64,000 bases of DNA, taken from assembly GCF_013141725.1 (NCBI RefSeq), contig NZ_WHNZ01000039.1, positions 270,295-334,294 of the forward strand, written 5' to 3'. This DNA comes from Paenibacillus planticolens (GTDB lineage Bacteria; Bacillota; Bacilli; Paenibacillales; NBRC-103111). The position numbers and the translations under genes are program-made. The notes beneath the pieces were generated by a model. The model was not told the origin of the DNA. It saw nothing but the letters and a program-made list of their open reading frames with translations, and ran no database searches. This document shows, one piece after another, positions 45,197 to 53,271 of this stretch. How positions within the stretch are numbered: position 1 is the first letter of the stretch; every line of letters starts with the position of its first letter.

Positions 45197-45625
45197 TTAC
45201 CTCTCCTGATTCTGATTCAACTTCCTTCTTTCTTTGAAGTAAGCTACAATCCGCATAATAACAACCACTAAGACAACAACCGCTAGAACGTTCACTAATA
45301 ATCCAAGTATATTACCAAGTGCTCCCAAGCCCCCGAATAAGCCTCCGAACAACATGCCAGCCAAGCCCCCGATTAACAAGCCTTTCATTAAACCTCCGCT
45401 GAAAAATCCGGGCTTTGTAGCGGGTGTTGTGGCGCCGGGCGTTTTGGTTGTCGAACTGCTAGGTTCATTTTTGGAAACGTTATTGGTTGGCGCCTTTTGT
45501 TGCTCTGTCGGCGTGTAGCTCTTGCGTGGCGCTTTATAAGAAGATTTCGCTTCTACCAACGTTGGTACGGTAAAGGAGAACACCAGCATACTTGCCATAA
45601 TCAGCATTACTAATTTCTTGAACAT
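45197..45625 (-). CDS. secreted/membrane protein with Gly-rich Tim44-like transmembrane region
   Basis: A 142-residue protein: signal peptide (cleavage likely at VEA-KSS), a Pro/Thr/Ser-rich linker (residues ~30-75), then a glycine-zipper-like stretch GGLMKGLLIGGLAGMLFGGL and a membrane helix (LLVNVLAVVVLVVVIMRIVAYF) with a basic tail. It resembles the front of Tim44-like membrane proteins of Bacillales. AGGAGGG lies 10 bases before the ATG. A perfect SigW-type promoter lies 64 bases upstream, which points to an envelope-stress role. Confidence 0.75.
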   Translation of the reverse strand: MFKKLVMLIMASMLVFSFTVPTLVEAKSSYKAPRKSYTPTEQQKAPTNNVSKNEPSSSTTKTPGATTPATKPGFFSGGLMKGLLIGGLAGMLFGGLFGGLGALGNILGLLVNVLAVVVLVVVIMRIVAYFKERRKLNQNQER

Positions 45626-45688
45626 CGTGTCATGACCCTCCTGAGATATGGTTAATATGAAAGTTTTATCACTTTCGTCTTATTCTAT

Positions 45689-45714
45689 ACGTCCTATATC
45701 AGATTTGGTTTCAA
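45689..45714 (-). promoter_or_regulatory. SigW-type promoter of the Tim44-like/DUF2653 unit
   Basis: On the minus strand TGAAAC, a 16-base spacer and CGTA, an exact match to the SigW consensus. It lies about 64 bases before the start codon. Confidence 0.75.
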
Positions 45715-45834
45715 AAGTGCTGCATATAGACGTCATTAATCGACAAAAACGCCGTTTCCCTCATAACCCGTTCATGCTTGGCGCATAGAAAAACCCCGAT
45801 GAAGTTACCCTTCAACTGATTTCTTTCGACATGA

Positions 45835-45888
45835 AAAAGCCCCCCCTACAGTATCAGGCTATTTCACCTGTCTACTGTATGGGGAGCA
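45835..45888 (-). terminator. terminator after the pectate lyase gene
   Basis: Minus-strand stem CTCCCCATACAGTA / TACTGTAGGGGGG with an inner ACAGG/CCTG pairing, followed by T5. The rest of the 315-base gap holds the SigW-type promoter and nothing else recognisable. Confidence 0.85.
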
Positions 45889-45940
45889 TATCCGTCGTCT
45901 ATGATGACTTTTGGGACGGAACAGACCGTTTAGATTATGA

Positions 45941-48900
45941 TTAGTTAATGAATCCTACCGTTTGCAGCAGACGTTTCAGCAGGACAGCCGCTTCGGCACG
46001 GCTAGCGGTTGCGGAAGGCTCAAACGCATTTGCGCTCTTGCCGTTCAACAGCCCCGCCGTTACCCCTTTGGCTACCGCATCCTTCGCCCATGGGCTGATC
46101 GCGCTCGCATCCTTGAACGCATTCAGCTGATTGACGTCACCGCTCGTTTTCTTGCCGACAAAGACCATGGCCCTGTCGATCATCACGGCCATTTCCTCGC
46201 GGGTGATGGAGGCGTTCGGGTTAAACTTGCCGCTCTCGTCTCCTTCGATCAAGCCGGCTTTGGAAGCGGATCCGACGATGCCCATGTACCAATCGCTTGC
46301 CGATACATCCTTGAACTTGTTTGTTTTGTCTTCGCCAAGTCCCAAGCCTCTTACCAGCATCGCTGCAAATTCTGCACGGGAAATGGAGCTTTGCGGATCA
46401 AATGTGATTTCCGTGCGTCCTTTGACCAGCAGCTTCGATGCCAGCAATTCGACATCGCCTTTAGCCCAGTGATCCTTCATGTCCGCAAAAGATTTGTCGA
46501 ACTGTACAACGGAGTAGATTGAGTTGCCCGGACGGCTGATTGTCACTTTCGTTTTGCCATCGACTACTTGGAAGGTTGCCGGTACGAAGGTCATTTCGCC
46601 TGTTGCCGGGTCGATCATCACTGCTGTCGCTTGCTTGCTGTCCACCGTACTGCTCAGCTCCAGCGAACGGGAAACATAGGTATTGCCAAAATCGTTGACA
46701 GAAACACTCTTTCCGCCAGCTTCAACCGTTACTGTGAAATCGACGGCTGGAGTCAGCAGCTGCGCTCCCGCTTGCTTCGTTGCGTTCGCAATCTGAGCTG
46801 CCTGACTGCCGCTGATCTGTTCGATCACAATGTTTACTTTCAGGTCTTTCACGTCCGCTCCTATCGATTTGGCCAGCGAATCGATATTCAGCAGGCTCAC
46901 CGGAAGGGCATAAGTCGCATTATCGAATTTCACAACCAATACCGTATTCGAGGATTGCTTGGAAGCATTCAGCAAGGACGAGGCTGGAAGATTGACTTGT
47001 GCCACCGTTTCATCGCTCTTAACTTCAACCACCACTGTTTTATTATTGTTGGACAACGCTTGATCCAGCGTAGCGCTGTCCAGCGTAACCACGGCTGCGG
47101 TCTTGCCGTCTGTAGTCTTCTGCGTCGTCGCCGCCATGTTGATGGAGACGGAGCCGTCTTTATTCGTTGTTACCGTGGTGCTGCTCGCAGATCCTGCTGA
47201 ATAGCAGCAGCCTCCGCCGCTCGTACTGCTTCTTGGCGTCGCACTTGCCACAATCGAGGCCTCGCTTTCGCCTGCCGTATTAGCAGCCGTGACGACGTAG
47301 TAGTAGGTCGTGCCGTTCGTTACACTCGTATCCGAATAAGAGTTCACCGTCAAATTGACCGCGATATTCGTAAACGGACCGCTTTCCGACAAGGAACGCT
47401 TCACGTTGTAGTAGGTCGCTCCCATCACCGTCGCCCAAGTAATATCGACTTGTGACGAACCACCTGTTGCATAAACACTTTCCGTTACGGATGGAATTGT
47501 AATCGTTGCAGGCGCTGTTGGTGTCTCGCTGACTTGAGCCGACGCCGGGCTGGTGCCTGCCGAGTTCACCGCTTCTACTACATAGTAGTAGGTCGTGCCG
47601 TTCGTCAAGCCGCTATCCGTGTACGACGCTGCCAAGCTTGTGCCTACTTGCGTATAGCCGCTTCCGCTTGTCGTGCTGCGTTTGATGTTATAGCTGGTCG
47701 CGCCGTTGACTGCTGTCCAAGCCAGTGCTACCTGAGCGTCGCCTGGCGCTGCCGTCAGTCCTGTCGGCGAGGCAGGTGCCGGATCAACCGGATCTCCTCC
47801 AACAGCACTAAGCGAAATATTGTCCAAATACTGGTCAATCGTGTTGGAACCTGGCGTCGATGTTTCGAACGAACCGATGTCCGACACTGTCGTTGCCGTG
47901 TAGAATGGCAATGGCGTAGTATTTTGCTTCGTTCCGTTGATGTACACATCCGCGGTTTGTGCCGATACGTCCGCTACAATTTTGAAATGATACCACGTAT
48001 TGATTGCATACCCTGCCATGAAATTATCTATCGCCGAAGACTGCCCTGCTGGTACCGTCTTGTAAGAGAATACCGTAGCCGATCCGTTTTTGACGGTTTG
48101 AATTTCAACGGCTACCGCTCCGGTCGAGCTTAACAGGCGGACGACTTTGGTCGCGCTTGCTGCTGCTGTCAGCATGTAATCGAACTCGTTCGTTATCACC
48201 CCGCTTTGAGGTGCAAACGCCTTGTTCACTTTAACGAGCTGCGTGCTTGCACTCTTATCGGTATCGTGCAAGTACAGGCTTTTGGTGCTTCCTTGTAGTG
48301 CTGTCGATGGAGCCGCGATGGATGCATCGAGTGCCGTTCCGGCAGAAGGATTCGGAACGATTACCGAGTAGCCCAAGTCCGTCAACGTTGCCGTACTTTC
48401 AAAAGTATCATTAATCAACGTGGTACCGCTGCCCGATCCGTCGGATCCACCGTTGTTGACTGCTGCTGGCGTTGCGCTCGCTTGAGTCGATGCTGCGCTC
48501 GTGCCTGCCGTATTGGTTGCTTCTACCACATAGTAGTAGGTAGTGCCATTCGTCACGCTAGTGTCTGTGTACGAAGCCGTCACGCTTGTGCCGAATTGTG
48601 TATACCCGCTTCCGTTTGTCGTGCTGCGCTTAATATTGTAGCTGGCCGCTCCGCTGACGGCCGTCCAAGTCAGTGCTACCTGCGCGTCGCCCGCCGTTGC
48701 CGTCAGACCCGTCGGCGCGCTTGGGGCCGGTATTGTCTGTTGGGTTGAATTTCCACCTACAGCTACAAGTTGAGTTGTGTAAGCAAGTGTTTTATTTTTC
48801 AATGCTGTATTAACGACATACAATGCGTCATCGACCGCATTATTGAATTGCCAAGTAAAGTCTCCTTGATTGAGACGTCCAGCTTTTTTCGTAACAATTT

Positions 48901-51900
48901 GTGGAATATTGTTCACGTCATCAATGTTTGCTGGATCTACGGCCGTTTCGACTAAAGTATCAAAGTTATTATAAGCTGCTCCACCTACTAATGCTTTGTA
49001 TGAACTTGGAACCGTCTCATTTCTTGACGATGCTAAATAGGCATCAAATGAGGTTGGATTAGCCGGAGCTGTTCCTGCATTAGAATTTGCATAAATAAGA
49101 CTATTAGGATTAGTAATTATATTATTGTAGGCTTTAATCATACCTCCGCTTTCACTGGAGAATGTACCGTTAGCAACGCCATCTTTAATATCCGTGCCTT
49201 GTAAAGAAATCATCATTGGATCATGAGCATTTCTCCAATAATTGGACTCAACAAAGATTGAACTTCCCGTTGTAGCGCCAACGCCATATTTTGAAACTCC
49301 ATCATAGTAGTTATTATATACGTGAATCGTTCCCACTCTTACACGTGGATGACGAGAGTCCGAATGGTCAAACCAGTTATGGTGGAAGGTTACAAAATAT
49401 TCCGATGGTTCACTCAAACCGGACAGAGAGGATTTTCCGGAATCCCAGTAGTGATTGTACGAGATGGTGATATACGTCGAGCTGCCTTTGATGTCAGTTG
49501 AACCGTCACCTTTTACTTGGTCAGCATCACTTCCTGCATCTCCATAGAAAAGATCATTATTATGCACCCAAATATTAACGTTCTTTGTATCCATGGAAAA
49601 AGCGTCGTCAGGGAATCTCATCATGCCGATGTTTCTCAATTCCACATTACCGGCGTTTCTTACCAGGAAACCCCATCCATACGCATAGGTATCTTCTCCG
49701 ATGCCTTCAAGCGTCACATTCATTTCGGTATAAGCTGACTTGCCTTTTACTTCAAGATATCCAGAGGAGTTCAGTTGTCCACTCATATCTGCTTTTGTAA
49801 CTTGTCCAATCAATCTGATAGCAAGCGGTGTTTGATCATAACCTTTTTGCCTTAATGTTAAAATTTCACCTATACCCGTACCTGTTGTTTTAGCGCCTTT
49901 GGAGCTGGTTATGACATCAAGCGTTACGGTTCGTGCAGTCGCAGATGTTACATAAATAACTTGAGCGCCGCTCCTAAGCGAACCATCGTCATTATATGCA
50001 CCTGAGCTGGTTTTCAATGGCGACTGGGAGGAAAACGCAAATCCAGATCTATCATACTTCGATACCGATAGGATATCGGAAACAGCATATTTACTTGAAC
50101 CATCTGAAAATAGGGCTTCAACCTTCATTACATACGCTCCAGCTGGAAGCCCTACAGCGTCTGCTCTCCAATATGTAGGGTATTGACGGATTAACTGCGT
50201 ATCCATTTGTACATATAGAGAATCCGATGCACTTGCCGGTTTAACATATACGTTATAGCCTTGGGCATTGCTTACAGGCGCCCATTCCACATAGGCTGTT
50301 TCAAACCAGCCCCCACTCTTGGAAATTACAGGGCTCCCCGCAACCAACTGAGCAGGAACAGCGGAGACTACAGCTGAGTTTCCACTCTCGCCCTGTGGGT
50401 TGACAGCCGTAACAACGTAGTGATAAGTCGTGCCATTCGTCAAGCCGGTATCCGTGTAATTAGTCACTGTCAAGCCTGAAGCCACAGTCGTAAAGTTCTG
50501 GCCGTCCGTACTCCGCTTTACACTGTAGCTGTTCGCTCCGTTTACAGCGCTCCACGATACGCTTACCTTAGCGTCGGCCCCAGCAGCCATCACACCTGTA
50601 GGCGCCTGCGGCGGAGGTGTTGTCATTGGTGTTGCCTGCACTTCTGCTGAGTCTTGGCTCGTACCTGCGCCATTCACAGCAGAAACCGTAAAGTAATACG
50701 TTGTATTGTTCGTTAAACCTTTTAACGTGTAGGAGTTGGATGCAATGCCCGTCACAGAGGTGTAAGGACCTCCGCTGGCCGTTGCATATTTAATCGTGTA
50801 GCTTTGTGCTTCGACTGCAGCAGTCCAATTCAATGTAACCTGAGTGTCTCCCGCGTTGGCGGTCAAGCCAGTTGGAGCGTTAGGCCTCGGCAATACAGGG
50901 GTATCCCAAACCTCATTTGATGAGGAAGCGCTTTCAATTCCTGCGGCGTTTTTCGCCGTCACAACATAGAAATATTGAGTTCCATTTACGGCTGCCGTAT
51001 CGGCATAAGTTGTACTGACGCTCGGGATCGTAGCCAAGTCCGTGTATATGCCGCTTTGCGTACCACGTTTAATCGTATAGCTGGCCGCGCCGCTCGCGGC
51101 AGTCCAGGACAAATTGACATTCGCATTGCTTCCCGGATTCACAACCGTCAAACCTGTCGGCGAACTTGGCGGTGGCGCTGGATCCCCACCGAAAATCACC
51201 GTTCCGTCAGCTCTTTTGATCACCAGATTGTCAAACTTTACATTCGCTTCCGTTACCGCAAGACCAATATTCAACGCGGCGTCGTTGCTAGCGCTGTCAA
51301 TTAGGTTCGTAGAGTCGGTAATTGTAGCATAAGCAGTTCCAAAGGCGCTGCCATCTTTCGAATAATAAGTATTATATTTATTTCCGACTTTCTCCAAACG
51401 TAGGTAAAAAGGAGCCGTAGCCGCAATTGCAGGAGACGCGTTTACAGTCCCTGTAGATGAATAACGCTTGTATGCCAGAACATTGGTGTTGTTAAACACC
51501 GCATAAAAACCATTGCTCGTCTTTGCCGTACCGTTCTTCAGCATCAGCATGGCTTGAGGTGCAGTCGTGGTCCCTGACGTTCCAAAAGGAGCAAAGGACG
51601 CCACTCTGACCGTAGCGACAAAATCCCCGCTGATCGTTGTATTCACAAAATAAGCCGAATCACCAGTGGATTGAAGCTTGCCTTCCGAGCCGGCGATTGT
51701 AAAGGTTTGGGTCGTGCTGTCATAGTCTGCGCTGGTCGATTTCACCATTGCGTTTCCACTCGCAATGCCGTCATTCATCGCCACATCGGTCCAACCGGAA
51801 GGCAAATTTGTTGCGGCTGCCAACGCTGTGGGGACATAAACCTGAGGCAGAAAACTCAGCAATAAAGTAAACGTAAGAATCATGGCAAAAACTTTGTTTA

Positions 51901-51916
51901 ACTTGTGATGCTTCAT
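45941..51916 (-). CDS. multidomain pectate lyase (PL1) with FN3 and SLH domains
   Basis: A 1991-residue cell-surface enzyme. Order: signal peptide (1-34); concanavalin/LamG-like module (~35-240); three FN3 (~250-525); a fourth FN3-like module (~530-620); PL1 parallel beta-helix (~620-1050) with VNIWVHNNDLFYGDAGSDAD, TYITISYNHYWDSGKSSLSG, VTFHHNWFDHSDSRHPRVR and VESNYWRNAHDPM, holding the calcium and catalytic-Arg regions of pectate lyases; FN3 (~1058-1145); second LamG-like module (~1160-1380); two FN3 (~1385-1565); a beta-rich domain; and three SLH repeats (~1805-1991) that anchor it to the S-layer wall polymer. It would cleave pectin at the surface. The catalytic core is richer in AT than the FN3 modules. 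Confidence 0.93.
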   Translation of the reverse strand: MKHHKLNKVFAMILTFTLLLSFLPQVYVPTALAAATNLPSGWTDVAMNDGIASGNAMVKSTSADYDSTTQTFTIAGSEGKLQSTGDSAYFVNTTISGDFVATVRVASFAPFGTSGTTTAPQAMLMLKNGTAKTSNGFYAVFNNTNVLAYKRYSSTGTVNASPAIAATAPFYLRLEKVGNKYNTYYSKDGSAFGTAYATITDSTNLIDSASNDAALNIGLAVTEANVKFDNLVIKRADGTVIFGGDPAPPPSSPTGLTVVNPGSNANVNLSWTAASGAASYTIKRGTQSGIYTDLATIPSVSTTYADTAAVNGTQYFYVVTAKNAAGIESASSSNEVWDTPVLPRPNAPTGLTANAGDTQVTLNWTAAVEAQSYTIKYATASGGPYTSVTGIASNSYTLKGLTNNTTYYFTVSAVNGAGTSQDSAEVQATPMTTPPPQAPTGVMAAGADAKVSVSWSAVNGANSYSVKRSTDGQNFTTVASGLTVTNYTDTGLTNGTTYHYVVTAVNPQGESGNSAVVSAVPAQLVAGSPVISKSGGWFETAYVEWAPVSNAQGYNVYVKPASASDSLYVQMDTQLIRQYPTYWRADAVGLPAGAYVMKVEALFSDGSSKYAVSDILSVSKYDRSGFAFSSQSPLKTSSGAYNDDGSLRSGAQVIYVTSATARTVTLDVITSSKGAKTTGTGIGEILTLRQKGYDQTPLAIRLIGQVTKADMSGQLNSSGYLEVKGKSAYTEMNVTLEGIGEDTYAYGWGFLVRNAGNVELRNIGMMRFPDDAFSMDTKNVNIWVHNNDLFYGDAGSDADQVKGDGSTDIKGSSTYITISYNHYWDSGKSSLSGLSEPSEYFVTFHHNWFDHSDSRHPRVRVGTIHVYNNYYDGVSKYGVGATTGSSIFVESNYWRNAHDPMMISLQGTDIKDGVANGTFSSESGGMIKAYNNIITNPNSLIYANSNAGTAPANPTSFDAYLASSRNETVPSSYKALVGGAAYNNFDTLVETAVDPANIDDVNNIPQIVTKKAGRLNQGDFTWQFNNAVDDALYVVNTALKNKTLAYTTQLVAVGGNSTQQTIPAPSAPTGLTATAGDAQVALTWTAVSGAASYNIKRSTTNGSGYTQFGTSVTASYTDTSVTNGTTYYYVVEATNTAGTSAASTQASATPAAVNNGGSDGSGSGTTLINDTFESTATLTDLGYSVIVPNPSAGTALDASIAAPSTALQGSTKSLYLHDTDKSASTQLVKVNKAFAPQSGVITNEFDYMLTAAASATKVVRLLSSTGAVAVEIQTVKNGSATVFSYKTVPAGQSSAIDNFMAGYAINTWYHFKIVADVSAQTADVYINGTKQNTTPLPFYTATTVSDIGSFETSTPGSNTIDQYLDNISLSAVGGDPVDPAPASPTGLTAAPGDAQVALAWTAVNGATSYNIKRSTTSGSGYTQVGTSLAASYTDSGLTNGTTYYYVVEAVNSAGTSPASAQVSETPTAPATITIPSVTESVYATGGSSQVDITWATVMGATYYNVKRSLSESGPFTNIAVNLTVNSYSDTSVTNGTTYYYVVTAANTAGESEASIVASATPRSSTSGGGCCYSAGSASSTTVTTNKDGSVSINMAATTQKTTDGKTAAVVTLDSATLDQALSNNNKTVVVEVKSDETVAQVNLPASSLLNASKQSSNTVLVVKFDNATYALPVSLLNIDSLAKSIGADVKDLKVNIVIEQISGSQAAQIANATKQAGAQLLTPAVDFTVTVEAGGKSVSVNDFGNTYVSRSLELSSTVDSKQATAVMIDPATGEMTFVPATFQVVDGKTKVTISRPGNSIYSVVQFDKSFADMKDHWAKGDVELLASKLLVKGRTEITFDPQSSISRAEFAAMLVRGLGLGEDKTNKFKDVSASDWYMGIVGSASKAGLIEGDESGKFNPNASITREEMAVMIDRAMVFVGKKTSGDVNQLNAFKDASAISPWAKDAVAKGVTAGLLNGKSANAFEPSATASRAEAAVLLKRLLQTVGFIN

Positions 51917-52361
51917 ATTTCACTTTCCTTTCATTTTAAAAATCCTTGAGCGTTTTCATCTTTTGAATCTCTGTTGGCTGGTTCACTTATATCCACATAT
52001 CGAGATTCGTGTAAATGCATCCGGCCCCCTTATGTTTTAAATACGAATCCTTTGTCGGCCTTAATTATATCTGGGCTGCCTAATGACATATATAATCATC
52101 TGCTTAGTTTCGCTATTAACGCCAGTCTTTGAAGCGCTTTCAGAACACGATCTGAGCTAATGATTATGGTGTAATGAACATAAAATGAGGCTGTCCCATA
52201 AGGATTCCAAATCCATGCTTTACGAAGAAGGCGTGGATGGTGATTATGGTCTGTTCTCCAACTTTAAGCTTGTTTTACAGCGTTAACTTTAACCTTTTGC
52301 CCTCTCCGCCTACTTTAACGCTGATAAACGACGTCTCAGCTGGAAAAAACGAGGCTAGGTA
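51917..52361. other. gene-free region upstream of the pectate lyase gene
   Basis: No coding frame with a ribosome site. AGGCTGTCC occurs at about 52188 and again at about 52578, flanking the repeat cluster. The pectate lyase promoter should lie here; I cannot fix it. Confidence 0.4.
52129..52142 (-). promoter_or_regulatory. cre-like site upstream of the pectate lyase gene
   Basis: TGAAAGCGCTTCAA on the minus strand matches the CcpA cre consensus with two mismatches at the 3' end and is itself nearly palindromic. It is 213 bases before the start codon. Confidence 0.35.
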
Positions 52362-52545
52362 AGCTAACTGGAAAATCTCCATCTAAATTGCTCGAAAGAT
52401 GACCCCGCAGGGAAATAGAAGGAAAACCTCCCGTTAATTTGACCGGATTTAGTAGGTTCTCACAAAATGGGCGCAAATAGAGGGAGTTCTTCCGGCTAAA
52501 TGGATCTAAAAAGCATCTGCAGTCAAATTAGAGGGAAATTTCCCC
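52362..52545 (+). repeat. cluster of ~51-62-bp intergenic repeat units
   Basis: Four diverged units start near 52362, 52413, 52475 and 52525. Each has a RAATAGAGGRA-like opening and a short palindromic core: GGAAAATCTCC, GGAAAACCTCC, GGAGTTCTTCC and GGGAAATTTCCC. The opening and period match the cluster at 11.35-11.53 kb. No gene is present. Confidence 0.65.
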
Positions 52546-52770
52546 TTATTTTCACCACGGAAGCATAACTGAACAAAAGGCTGTCCACAAGGCATAGAAA
52601 TGGCTGGGGAGAACCCCCATTATTTGTAAAATAGCCACTTATCAGAATCTGGCAGGGCCCATCGAGTATCTTACCCGATGATAAAGAAGCTTTATTTATC
52701 CAAAATCGATATCTCTTTTTTACTACTCCTAATAATTTAGCTCCTCATTAGCGTAACAAGATTACGAGAA

Positions 52771-52812
52771 AAAACGGTCCTTTCGCATCTATTTCGCGAA
52801 AGGACCGTTTTG
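52771..52812. terminator. bidirectional terminator after the YjcZ-type gene
   Basis: Perfect 15-bp stem AAACGGTCCTTTCGC / GCGAAAGGACCGTTT with A and T runs outside. Confidence 0.9.
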
Positions 52813-52848
52813 TTTTTCTCGATATTCTTTTTGTTGGATTAATGAGTC

Positions 52849-52947
52849 TTAAATTGCAAAAGTCGTTAAGATGATAACCAAAAGAATAAAAAGAACCAAG
52901 ACAAATGCGCTGCTTGAACCGCCATAACCATAGCCTACTCCGCTCAT
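52849..52947 (-). CDS. YjcZ-family sporulation microprotein
   Basis: A 32-residue peptide beginning MSGVGYGYGGSSSAFVLVLF and ending in a hydrophobic helix with TTFAI. A glycine/tyrosine-rich head followed by one membrane helix (FVLVLFILLVIIL) is the YjcZ signature, found in many copies in Bacillales spore formers. GAGGGGA lies 10 bases before the ATG, and a strong terminator follows. Its role in sporulation is not established. Confidence 0.85.
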   Translation of the reverse strand: MSGVGYGYGGSSSAFVLVLFILLVIILTTFAI

Positions 52948-53091
52948 GTTTACTCATTCCCCTCAGGTGATTTTCACTACGAGATAAAGTATGCTCGGTA
53001 CATAGTGCTTGCTTGGACGTATACCATAGTGAGGGAAACACTCTTTATTAGTTCCAGACTTTTTTATCACTAGACAGTTGAAGCCCAAAAC

Positions 53092-53135
53092 ATAAATAAA
53101 AGACATACTGCTTATGCAGTATGCCTTTATTTATT
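53092..53135. terminator. terminator after glmS
   Basis: CATACTGC-TTAT-GCAGTATG stem extended by AAATAAA/TTTATTT; works on both strands. Confidence 0.85.
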
Positions 53136-53175
53136 GCAATTAGCTTATGAGCAAGCAAACTCAGTTCTTCTTCAT

Positions 53176-53205
53176 CGGTCCCAATCATTCGTCTAATTGG
53201 GACCG
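53176..53205. repeat. isolated inverted repeat downstream of glmS
   Basis: CGGTCCCAAT pairs with ATTGGGACCG around a 10-base loop, with no T tract on either side. The rest of the 324-base gap holds only the glmS terminator. Confidence 0.6.
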
Positions 53206-53271
53206 TCCAATGATTTTTCAGAACAATACTTTATTGTAATGATTCAAAAGGAGCCCACACTCAACCCCAAC

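Noticed and set aside
52187..52592. Insertion-sequence remnant bounded by the two AGGCTGTCC copies
   Set aside because: The copies are direct, not inverted, and no transposase fragment or target-site duplication is visible between them.
52748..53041. 97-codon minus-strand open frame over the YjcZ-type gene
   Set aside because: It lies in another frame than the well-supported 32-residue gene, runs through a terminator hairpin and has no protein-like pattern.
53176..53205. A second glmS terminator
   Set aside because: The hairpin has no T tract on either strand, and a much better terminator lies nearer to the following gene.
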